Assembly (NCBI GenBank): GCA_000507305.1
Contig: DF241546.1
Span: 1-64,000 of the forward strand
Origin: Breviolum minutum Mf 1.05b.01
Lineage: Eukaryota > Sar > Dinophyceae > Suessiales > Symbiodiniaceae
Direction of reading: 5' to 3'
Length of the DNA: 64,000 nt
Shown: positions 12,296 to 21,993 of the stretch, one piece after another
Layout of the letters: each line of letters starts with the position of its first letter
Position numbering within the stretch: position 1 is the stretch's first letter
Position numbers and translations under genes: made by a program
The notes under the pieces: generated by a model
What the model saw: only the letters and a program-made list of their open reading frames with translations
The model's database searches: none
What the model was told of the DNA's origin: nothing

Positions 12296-14843
12296 GGATC
12301 TTCTTGGCTGATAGAGATCGAATGGCTGAAGCGCCCTAGCCCGGTTGTGTCATAGCATTCCCTTGTCGGGCAGCCATGATCAAGGACAGATAATTGTGCA
12401 ACTCAAGGACACATGCAGATACCTGCAAGGAGACTGTCAGATCTCCAGAAGTACAGAACCAGGCATTCATTCCGTAAGAACCAGAAACATCGTGGAACAC
12501 TTCACTCTTTCTTGGCCTTGCCAGAGACCTAGGTGTTCGAAACACTTTGCGGCTCTGCAAAACAAATTGCGGATTTTGCTCATGTTGTATTTGTCAATAT
12601 GAAACCCTACAGATTCAAAGTAAATATGAAGTGTGCATAGGTGTGTAATATGCCTAGTTCAAGTATAAAATTATTCAACACAAAGTATCATCCAGAGATA
12701 TACCCTTTATTATAATATGGTATATATAGGATATAATAAATCTATTTGCATCTCAACCTAAGACTATCCATACAGGTCCATACCTATATTTTGAAGCCCC
12801 AACTCGCCAGGCTGCCTTCCGGCGGCGAGTCGACGGCCCCACGCATTACGAGATCAAAGGCCCGCGCCGCCGATGCCTGGCGCCGTGGATTCGCCGATTC
12901 GTCTTGCCGCCAGGGTGGGAGGATCGCGCCAACCAACCCAACCTGGGTACTTGGATGGTGTGGATGGTGCCCCAAACTTGGCAAATGGATTAGTCAATGC
13001 CTTTGAATTGCTGTATTCAAGATGGATGGATGGTCCTACCTACTTTAGAAAGGGGTTAGTTTCAGTTGAAGCCCTCCGCAGCTGTCCTTTCTGCTCAAGC
13101 TTTATGGCATTTGCCAACAGGTTTGTTTTTAGTCCATTCAAAATCTAGAAAATTTATTCGTGAAGCCCTTGGCGCCAACAGGCACAACTACAATTGCTCT
13201 CAATGGACACCTTTCTCGTCCCTGTGACCTGGCAGGACATGGCGGGTCAAGAGTGTGAAGCTCAGCTAGTGTGACCCAAGTTGTGTTGTGTGGCCTTCCA
13301 CTTTGCAAGGTTGAAGAGAGAAAGCTACAAAATCACAGGTGATCCAAAGAAGCCTGATGGTGCCAAGCCTAGTAAGTGCGATGACTTTTGGGGCCTCGGA
13401 TCAGAAACCATCCAGTTTGAGGTATACTGAAGCTCATGTCATTCGGTCCTTTTCTGCGTTTTGAGGTGCTCCGAATTCCTACGTGAAAATGACCTGTGCC
13501 CGTGCGAACTTCCGCGCGGCGGGCTGGAAGGCTTGTTGGCAGCATTCCACCGCGTATCCAAGATAAGTGTATGGTTCCCTTTACAAGTATCTGTCGCAAG
13601 TGCTTGCTTTGATTGCCTACCAGGATGAAGACTTCAAGAAGCCGATGATCACAATTGCTGCACCGTGCCCTGGAATTTTTTTGCCGCTCAAAAGCAGTCG
13701 GAGGGTCTGCATCAGCCAACGAAGGTATAGCAATAGCATGCCTTGCAACAATCAGGCAAGGGATGTTCGCTCCATGCAGAAGTAGTCTCAGTGCATCCAT
13801 GTTTGCCAGTTTCGGGACCTCGCAGATATTCTTGCGGAAGAGGTGCTTCGCCATGCTGCTGCTTCGTATTGTTCCAGTCTTGCTCTATTTCTGGTTTCGT
13901 TTGATTGCCTGCATTGCAGCAGGCCAATGCAGGTAATGTGAATGTTTTTCGTTGAGTCAAGGATATGAGCCCCTGTCAAATACATGACATGGCACTCAAG
14001 TAATTACTGAAGCCTGCGAAGAGCATTTTATTCAAGGCAAGACACCCCATAGACACCAACACTCAGGAGAGATCACAGTAATTTAGCTTCCAAGCGGCGA
14101 GCCATGTCAACCTGGCTGGAAAATCTGGGGCTACCTTGGCTTTCATGGCACGGAAGTCCAAGGAAGAGGCAGAATGGGCCCAGTTGAAACGAGGCCAGGA
14201 GAAGTCAGTGAAACCGCTGGGTCCTGCTTGAATCAAATGTTGCGTGGCTTTTGAGGTCCACACTTAGACAACAAGTTTGCAATGTTGATTTGGCTTTATG
14301 TCAACAGTATCAGCAGTGGTAAAGAGTACAGAGATGCAATTATCATGCACTAAAGGACTTGGTGTGGATGATGACAGTTCTTTGGAGCCTTTGCAGCACA
14401 AAGTTGCAGAGGGACATCTATGGTGTATTCAGTGCTGAGGTGTACTGTTGCCACTACCTTCCTGCAAATCCCTGTGCTGAGGAAGATGTCAAAGATTCAG
14501 TCCTCATAGGATTCGAGCGTTGGAGAAGAAATGCTGAGGGCGAACACCATGGAATCAGACATAGGATCAAGAGCATGCTTTTTACGAGGTGCCTGAACCG
14601 CACAAGTTGTGCTGTTTGTTGTGGTTCGGCTCGGAATCGTTTGATTGCGCGTACACAACAGTTTTGGAGAGGTCTGGCATGCATTGAAGCCAGTTTCAGT
14701 AATTCTTCCACCGTCCTGCAAAAGACTCCCAGGCAATCAGTGCAAGACAGTCTCTTAACTGCACGCTCGCCTTCTCACATGTTCGGCCGATCCCTCAATG
14801 TGGCTATGAAAAGAACAAGCCCATCCCAGGATTGACTGCTGCA
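12296..14843. other. Region without assigned gene (possibly 5' exons of the TBC gene)
   Basis: AT-rich DNA with TATATA words lies at about 12650-12760 and a GC-rich patch at about 12790-12930. A 161-codon minus-strand frame (13369-13854) has no recognisable motif. Near 14500-14540 the plus strand reads FERWRRNAE, which would suit the region just before a TBC domain, so upstream exons of the next gene may lie here. Confidence 0.35.
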
Positions 14844-14844
14844 G

Positions 14845-17264
14845 TTCGGAGTGGAATTCCACCCAACTTGCGTGGAACAATGTGGCTCGCTGCTTAGTTT
14901 CATGGTCTCACTAAACAGGCAGATTTTCTGGTCGAGTCATGCCCTGGTTGCACAGGTTTCTTTGCAGCGGAGGATTGAGCAAGAGACGATCTAGCGACGT
15001 TCCATACACCTCACTGGTTGCTTGGTTTTGTCACATCTTAACACATGGAAGTCAGGACAAGTGGAAATTGAAAATCTTGGCTGCTAGCTATGCTGTTTAG
15101 ACTTCAACTTTGGTCACATATGTGGGACCTATTCTTCGCACTAAGGTTGAAATGGGTCACCGTTGCAAGGAATCCACTGCTGGCAGGACAATTGCTAATG
15201 ATCTGCCACGTACTGGCTGTGATGACTCCCTCCTACCTGCACTGGAGAATGTTCTTTTGGCATATGCAGCAACTTCTCTAAATCGCCAGATGGACTTGGA
15301 AATCACTGTTGTTTTTCGTCATGGTGAATCGCCGGTTTCAATCTTAGAATCGAAGCTTCATCCAAGGTTCGGAACAAAGAGATCGGCTACTGCCAATCCA
15401 TGAACTTCATAGTGGCTACGATGCTCATGTACTGCAGTGAAGAGCAGAGTTTCTGGATATTGTGCAGTCTCATTGAAGATCTGCTTCCAGACGCCTACTA
15501 CACCGAAAGCTTGAGTGGCCTTCGCGCAGCTGCTCAGCTCGGCCAACTCAGTTTTTTTTGTCACATTTGTTGGTATGATGATGTCATGTTTTCTCTGAAA
15601 CATCCACAAGTGACAGAAAGGGTGCCAAAATGTTGAAAGACCTCAGGACTTGCATCTCTTCAATTGGTGTGTCCAACAGTTTCTGCCACAACTCCACCAA
15701 CATTTTGACAGGACGTGACAGCAAAGCAACATACCGACCTTATCTGACCATCAGATCTGGATGTGAGGCCTTTTCTATCCTTTTCTTTTTCTGCTGCAAA
15801 CTGCACTGCAAAACCAGGAATTGCATTGATATTGCTCCTATCCTCATGAACTGGTTTTTGTGCCTCTTTGCTGGATGCTGAGAGTTCTGTGGTGCAGTTT
15901 TTTTTTACTTCGTGCAGTGGCAGTGGCAGTGGCTCTGTCAGTACACAGCAATTTCATACTTGGTACAAATGCCGCATTTAGGTGAATACGCTTCCGGCGG
16001 AGCATGCGCATCGAGTGTTGGACTGCGTTTTTCACGAGGGCCACAAAGCCCTCTTCCGGACAGGACGGGTTTCGCAGTGCCAACGATTGGATTTGCTACG
16101 CTTTGCGGCTTGATTCGACAGCCCCACACAGACTCGGTCTCGAAGGACTGGCAATCCTCTCATTGAGAAGTCAAGAGTTGCGCCAATCCAACAGTGTTGT
16201 CGAGGCAGGGTCTTGAGTGATGGAGATGTAAAAGCAGGTTTGGTTCAAGTGCAAACGACAGTGGTCAGACAGTCAGACATGATACAGAGCTACTCAGCTA
16301 TTTGATCGGTTTTTTAAAGATAGTCGTATGGACCGTATGGATTGTGGTTTTGGAAACTGACTGATGCTCCCAGCGAGTCCTGAAATTACAGTTTCTCCAT
16401 CGAGGCCTACTCCTTCCTTCGTCAGCCTTTTGGCCTGGATGACCGGGCGCCCAGTGATGCCTTGCAGGCCGCGGAGATCTCACCAAAAGAGCTGCTGGAC
16501 GCGGCTTTCAGTAACGTCCGCAGTACCTGGTTGAAGGGCTTCAGGTGCGATGCGCAAGAGTGGAAAAGGTGTGGAAAAAGGTTGGAAGGTTGGAAAGATC
16601 TCTATGTAAAGTTGTTGTCAAAAAAGGTATCTCAATATAGAGTTTCTGATGAGACAACTAAAGCTTTGCGACTCAATGGAGTGTTGGCAATTAAATTTGA
16701 ATCGTGTATCTTGTAGCATCCAAAACCAGCTACTTTGTTCAGGCTGGAAACGCTTGAAAAGGAACGGGCACGGTGCGTGGCGCAAGTGAAGGCTGATGAC
16801 GCTCAGGCATTGTGGACCTGTGGACAGTGATGAAACCAGTTAGATTGTGTGTTGTGAAGTAGGAAGAGCTGGAAATCCCTTGCCAACTTGTTTTGTAGTC
16901 TCTCATTTCTTCAATTACACGTTAGGCAGATCAAATCCATGCACGCTGCATCATGGTCACATGGCCTGGGTTAGCAGGTCGCTGCTAGAAAGCAAATTTG
17001 GGCTGAGAAGAATGCAGCTGGGAAAGAAGATAATGCCAAGGAGAATTTCAACATCCATGCACAACATCAAATGGATTTGAATGGAATGAGTGAGACCTGA
17101 AGTAGTTTGAACCTTCAGCATGCTATCATGACGGCATGTTGACATGCATGTTGCTTTGATGTCGTGACTGTCAGAATATGGTTGTTGACGTACATGCTTG
17201 TAAAAAGGCAGCAACTGCAGTGATTACTGCTCAAGGTGCCAAATCTGAGACATGTTGCAAATGA
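14845..17264 (+). CDS. TBC-domain Rab GTPase-activating protein (5' end not found)
   Basis: Exons in one continuous frame: 14845-14888 (RSGIPPNLRGTMW), 14956-14984, 15187-15268 (IANDLPRTG), 15367-15525 (IGYCQSMNF), 15647-15711, 15818-15869 (MNWFLCLF), 15982-16063 (LPAEHAHRVLDC), 16146-16204, 16405-16544, 16743-16806, 16978-17040 and perhaps 17208-17264 with a TGA stop. These are the ordered blocks of a TBC domain: R-x-G-I-P, I-x-x-D-L-x-R-T with the arginine finger, Y-C-Q with the glutamine finger, and W-F-L-x-L-F. TBC proteins speed up GTP hydrolysis by Rab GTPases in membrane traffic. Both catalytic fingers are present. A charged, coiled-coil-like tail follows (LETLEKERARCVAQ). Donors in the middle are GC or GA; only 16545 is GT. 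Oddity: about 20 residues expected between GTMW and the IANDLPRT block are missing, and direct read-through meets a TAG at 14895. The last exons are less certain. Confidence 0.82.
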
Positions 17265-17288
17265 GTTGAGAGAAATCGCGATGATTTC

Positions 17289-19277
17289 ATGCGGAGCCTG
17301 AAGAGGAAAGAGCCAGAGGCAAAACCTGAAACTGAACTGGCTGTACCTGGACGGGACTTGAATGATCCAGGAAACCTTCATGTCGGCTTTGGAAAGTACA
17401 GAGACTTGACTCTTCAACAGCTTGTCAGCCGGGACAAGGAATACTGCAGATGGGTCCTTTCTCAGTCTCCCAGCCATTTCAAGATCAAGAGACTGCAAGA
17501 GTATTTGAAGACGATCAACCCTGAGGCCAAGTCGAAGATGCCACCAGAGATGCAAGAAACTGTCCAAGCAGTCGGGTCCGTTGGGCCCATTCCTCCGTGG
17601 GTGCAGCAGTTGCTGAACCTCTCAGAAGATTATGAAAGGATCAGTGGTACCTTGGTGGAAACAGCATTGACAGGCTTGCCAGTGGATGCATTGGCCAAAT
17701 TGCATAGCTACCAAAAGATTGGTATCGCCTTCGGGATTCAAAGAGCTGGCCGAGTCCTATTGGCAGATGAGATGGGCTTAGGAAAAACGGTCCAAGCTCT
17801 TGGAATCGTGGCCTTCTACAGGCGTGAGTGGCCTGTCTTAGTTGTGGTTCCACCAGCCTTGGCTTTAGTGTGGAAGGCGGAGATCTTCAAGTGGCTCAAT
17901 GTTCAGGCGGTGCAAGTCGTTCGCTCTGGTGCAAACCAACTGTATCCAGGCAAGGATTTCTACATCATCTCCTATGACTTGCTACAAAGGCATCCGAAGT
18001 TCCAAGAGTGCAATGGCAAGAAGTTTGAGGTGGTCATTTGTGATGAATCGCATCTGCTGAAAAATTGGCATGCTCAACGGACATGCCAGGTTGTTCCGGT
18101 ACTCGAAGCGGCTCGCAGGGCTGTGCTCATTTCTGGGAGCCCTGCCTTGAACAATGCTTTTGAACTGTACCCACAGCTGAGTGCATTGCTTCCCGATTTC
18201 TTCACATGTCCAAATGCTTTTGGAGAACGTTACTGTTGCCGTGATGAATGGAGGGGACAAGTGCGATTCACTGGGTCAGTGAGACCGAAAGAACTTCGCC
18301 AAATTCTTTCTGGAATTTGTGTCCGCAGATCCAAGGAAGAGGTTCTGAGCGAGCTCCCCGCAAAACGCTGGAGGACCATTCCCCTTGCCCTTGAGGTCCC
18401 AAGCGTGCTGGACTCTTTGCAGTGTAGCGGCCTTCAAGAAGATGATTTGGAAGGGCAAGGGTACCAATCCATGTATGCACGAGTTGGCCTGGCGAAGGCT
18501 GATTTGGTCGCAGACTACATTGAGACGCTGGTGGATTCTTCACAGGATGACAAGATGTTAGTCTTTTTTCACCATGAGATGGTTGGGAACATCATCGAGA
18601 ACAAGCTCAAGCAGTTGAAGGTTGCGCATGTGCGCATTGATGGCAAAACACCACAAACACAACGTGACAGTGACGTCGCCCGATTTCAGGATGAACCGTG
18701 TGTTCGAATTGCACTCCTCTCAATCACTACATGCTGCTTGGGCCTCACTTTGACAGCTGCGTCAACCATAGTTTTTGCGGAGTTGTACTCCGTGCCGAAG
18801 ATCATGGAGCAAGCAGAAGACCGTGCGCACCGAATTGGTCAAACAAAATCTGTGGACGTGCACTACCTGGTTGCCCATGGCACTGTTGACGATAGGATTT
18901 TGGCATCATTGGCAAAGAAACAAGTGGAGCTGCGGCCGCTGTTGGATTCAAACAAGGCTGGCAATGAGGTGGAATCAGCTGAATCCGCTGGGGCACTTCC
19001 TGCTGTGCGTGCAAGTGCCAGGCCCTTGGCACAAAATGCGGCAATTCGGGGCAAAACAAATGCTCCACAGGTCAGGACAGTGAGAAGTCCCGCTTTATCA
19101 GGTGGTCCTCCAATTGCACGTGACGAGAAGCAGGTTTCAGCAGCTTGCTCAAAGAAGCAACCGATTATGCTCAGTGATTCGGAGGAGGAGGAGATTCGTG
19201 GGCAAAGTTCCGCCATTGCTCCGACAATGGATGATTCAGACAGCGATGTGGAGGTGTCATTTGATTGTGGAACATGA
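17289..19277 (+). CDS. SNF2-family DNA-dependent ATPase, SMARCAL1/ZRANB3-like
   Basis: A single exon of 662 codons starting at ATG 17289. Residues 33-73 (FGKYRDLTLQQL...YCRWVL) match the small domain seen at the C-terminus of ExoX-like nucleases, here placed in front of the motor. The helicase motifs are intact: DEMGLGKT (Walker A, residues 160-167), VVVPPALALVW, DESH (252-255), SGSP (282-285), LVFFHHEM, a motif V region TTCCLGLTLTAA, and QAEDRAHRIGQ (508-518). The C-terminal 150 residues are low-complexity and end in acidic SDSEEEEI and DDSDSD. The order and the motif LISGSPALNN suit the SMARCAL1/ZRANB3 group, which re-anneals DNA and remodels stalled replication forks in the nucleus; a bacterial-type SNF2 relative is the alternative. 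No HARP domain was seen. It follows the TBC gene by 24 nt, and the TGA at 17262 lies in the same frame. Confidence 0.93.
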   Translation: MRSLKRKEPEAKPETELAVPGRDLNDPGNLHVGFGKYRDLTLQQLVSRDKEYCRWVLSQSPSHFKIKRLQEYLKTINPEAKSKMPPEMQETVQAVGSVGPIPPWVQQLLNLSEDYERISGTLVETALTGLPVDALAKLHSYQKIGIAFGIQRAGRVLLADEMGLGKTVQALGIVAFYRREWPVLVVVPPALALVWKAEIFKWLNVQAVQVVRSGANQLYPGKDFYIISYDLLQRHPKFQECNGKKFEVVICDESHLLKNWHAQRTCQVVPVLEAARRAVLISGSPALNNAFELYPQLSALLPDFFTCPNAFGERYCCRDEWRGQVRFTGSVRPKELRQILSGICVRRSKEEVLSELPAKRWRTIPLALEVPSVLDSLQCSGLQEDDLEGQGYQSMYARVGLAKADLVADYIETLVDSSQDDKMLVFFHHEMVGNIIENKLKQLKVAHVRIDGKTPQTQRDSDVARFQDEPCVRIALLSITTCCLGLTLTAASTIVFAELYSVPKIMEQAEDRAHRIGQTKSVDVHYLVAHGTVDDRILASLAKKQVELRPLLDSNKAGNEVESAESAGALPAVRASARPLAQNAAIRGKTNAPQVRTVRSPALSGGPPIARDEKQVSAACSKKQPIMLSDSEEEEIRGQSSAIAPTMDDSDSDVEVSFDCGT

Positions 19278-21230
19278 GGTATATATAGTTTCGATCATGT
19301 GGCATCAATTAGACGAAATTGCTCTTGGGATGTGTACAGAAACGGGGTCTTTCAGGCATGTGTCTGCACTTCTGATTTGGAAGAAGAGGGTGGTGCTGAA
19401 AAACTCGTTGCAGACCAGCGTGGCAAATCTTTTGCATTTCAGTTTCACGATGTTTATTCTTCATTTCCCATCATTGCCCATGTTTTGCATTCACTTGGCA
19501 AAAGAAGGCACAACATTTTTGCCGTTGATGTCCAGAAATTCATTGCCATCTTTTGCATTTGAATTGAAGGAGCCGAATCCAGACGCAAAATCACAAGTCA
19601 ACCTGCTCAGTGCTGGCCCCGAGGCCGGGTTCTCTCCAGTTCAGGCTTTGAAATAAACGACTGCTGTAACTACTGTAGTATATAACCTAATTCTCATGAG
19701 GAGCTTTTGTATCGGGCTCCAAGTAATCCAGGATGCATAAATGACACTGATTGAAAAAAGGGGCTACAAATCTACAGTCTACAAGATCATCAAGTTCACT
19801 TGACTGAAGGTTGAGTTGGATATTGTGAGGCATTGTTTGGAGTTTGAACCACTCCTATTATTGCTCAGATTGTGTTAACACTTCGTTTTCACCTGACATT
19901 TTCCGACTCTTGCAGAACATGATGATACTATCCATAGTTCATATTCTTGATAATCTCTGCACAACCTCTGCATTTGTTGTAACACAAGCAGACTTTAGCT
20001 TACTTGCATCAAAAATCTTGACATGCATAGGCCAGTGCATTGAGCTACAGTGACTTTATTTGGCCTCCCAACACTTTCCAATTCGTTTCTTCAACATGAT
20101 GTGGGAAGGAAAAGACGGTGCTAATCCCTCCAATATCATACAAAATAACCACGGACCCAACTCGCCCAAACACAGATTATGGGAATCAGTTCAAGCAATC
20201 TTTTGGGAAAGATAATCAAGCTGGAAATAGAAACACTTGAAAACTACAGGTTTCAACAGAAGTTCAATCGTTTTGAATTCGGTTTGAGATCATGAGCAGT
20301 TGCAGGAGTTACGCAGTGCGGCAGAAGAGTTCCTAGAACCACGCACTCCACAGCTCACTCCATTGCAGTCCGCGGAGCAGGCTGCGAATGCATTCAATTC
20401 ATTTGGGACTGCATCTTGTTGTAAAGAAAATCTAGAAGTTGGACTTGAAAATCAAGAGATGATGTTTTTTTCTTCAGCATGTTTTTTGGTGTCACCTTTT
20501 TTGCTGGAGGTTCACTCCTGGATGACTTTTGTCCGCACGGGGAGTGCCAGAGAACTCACCGCTTCTCCCATTGCGGAAGCTTCGCCCTCCTCCAGCGGGT
20601 CCACAGCACCGGCCCCAACGGCCCCAACGGCACCCCGTGTGGTGATTCGGCACTTGGGTCGAAAGTCCACAGCTCCACCAGAAGTTGGCAGACCTGACCC
20701 TCAGCTCCAATACTTGCAGCAGTTGAGGGTTTGTTGGATGATTTGATATGATTTGAAAACTAACAATTTGATAAATTTGAAGTTCATTGTGGTGCTTTCT
20801 ACTTTGTTGTTATCTACTCTAGCTGGCAGTTTTGTTGAGAGCGCAACGTGCGGGCGGATCATTTGAATATCCTTTAGAGGAAGTAGCACATCAATCTGGC
20901 TCCCACTGCCAGTCTATCAGGAAATGGTCATGTCTCCAGTGGCACATGTCGGCGGTCCTGTACAACAAGTAGTGCAAGTGGGTACACCGGTGGTGGCTGG
21001 CAGTTTTCAATCAGTGGGTCATCCGATGGTTATTGCACGGCCAGTCCCCGTGCTTCGAGTCCCCGGCCAAACACTGGCTATGAGTGCTCTCCCAAGTTGA
21101 TCGACCTGTCATTGCCAGAGCTGAGTCTATGCAGTTTAAATCTTCAGTAACTTGAGTGCAATGTTTTGTATTCAAAGTTATTGCAAAGGAAGTGTATTCG
21201 CACCTGTTGTTCATTTCACCGAGAGCGAAG
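19278..21230 (+). other. Unassigned region with exon-like segments
   Basis: Protein-like plus-strand pieces occur at about 20300-20420 (ELRSAAEEFLEPRTPQL), 20515-20727 (Ala/Pro/Ser/Thr-rich, ending DPQLQYLQQLR before GTTTG) and 20900-21090 (Val/Gly/Pro-rich, VAHVGGPVQQVVQVG). Each is flanked by AG acceptors. They look like exons of one unknown gene. They could include the missing first exons of the dehydratase gene downstream, though no dehydratase motif was seen in them. Confidence 0.3.
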
Positions 21231-21955
21231 GTGGTAGTGGTATGTCTGGGGTGCCAGCGGTGCATTTCAACATGCTTCCCAATCGAACTCTGCTACCTTC
21301 AAACGCATACTACTCGACCCTTGGATTGCATGGAGGAATGAAGGAACTGCAGCCAATGGCATTTTTTTTGTTATTTAGCGCGAAACATCCAAGGACTCCC
21401 ATTCGCGCTCGAGTCACAACGCAAGGTGTTCCACATTGGACGCCCACCTTTGCTGTATCACATACTCAAGCACCGGTGGTGGCACCGGTGGCATCGATGG
21501 AGAAAACATGCTGGGCGTTGGATCATGCAGTGCAGACCATATTTTGGGACCAGCTGTTTTCATCACTTTGGAATTTGGACAGGTGGAGAAGTTGGGTGGC
21601 AAAGCTCACTTTTGCTTCACGTTTGAACCTTGGTTTAGGCCGAGCAAGCAGCGAAACCCCAAAATCCACCAAACAGGCCAAGGATGATATCCGCTGTACT
21701 GGGGTACACATTGAAGGTGCAACATAACATTCAGTGACCCATGGCATTTGCATTCAATGCCAAGGCCAGTGATCAGTGATGGCGAATCACAAGGTTGCAA
21801 AGCAATGAGATATTCACTGGTGAGCCGTGAGGCGTGAGCAGAAGCTGGCCAGTTGCCAGGAGACACATAGAAATATATACAAATGACAAAATATATACTG
21901 ATACTGATGCCTACTCCTAAAACTACCACCACCACCACCACTACTGCTACTATTG

Positions 21956-21993
<38 letters not shown>

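Noticed and set aside
13369-13854. 161-codon minus-strand frame
   Set aside because: No recognisable motif and no splice or neighbour support; all clear genes are on the other strand.
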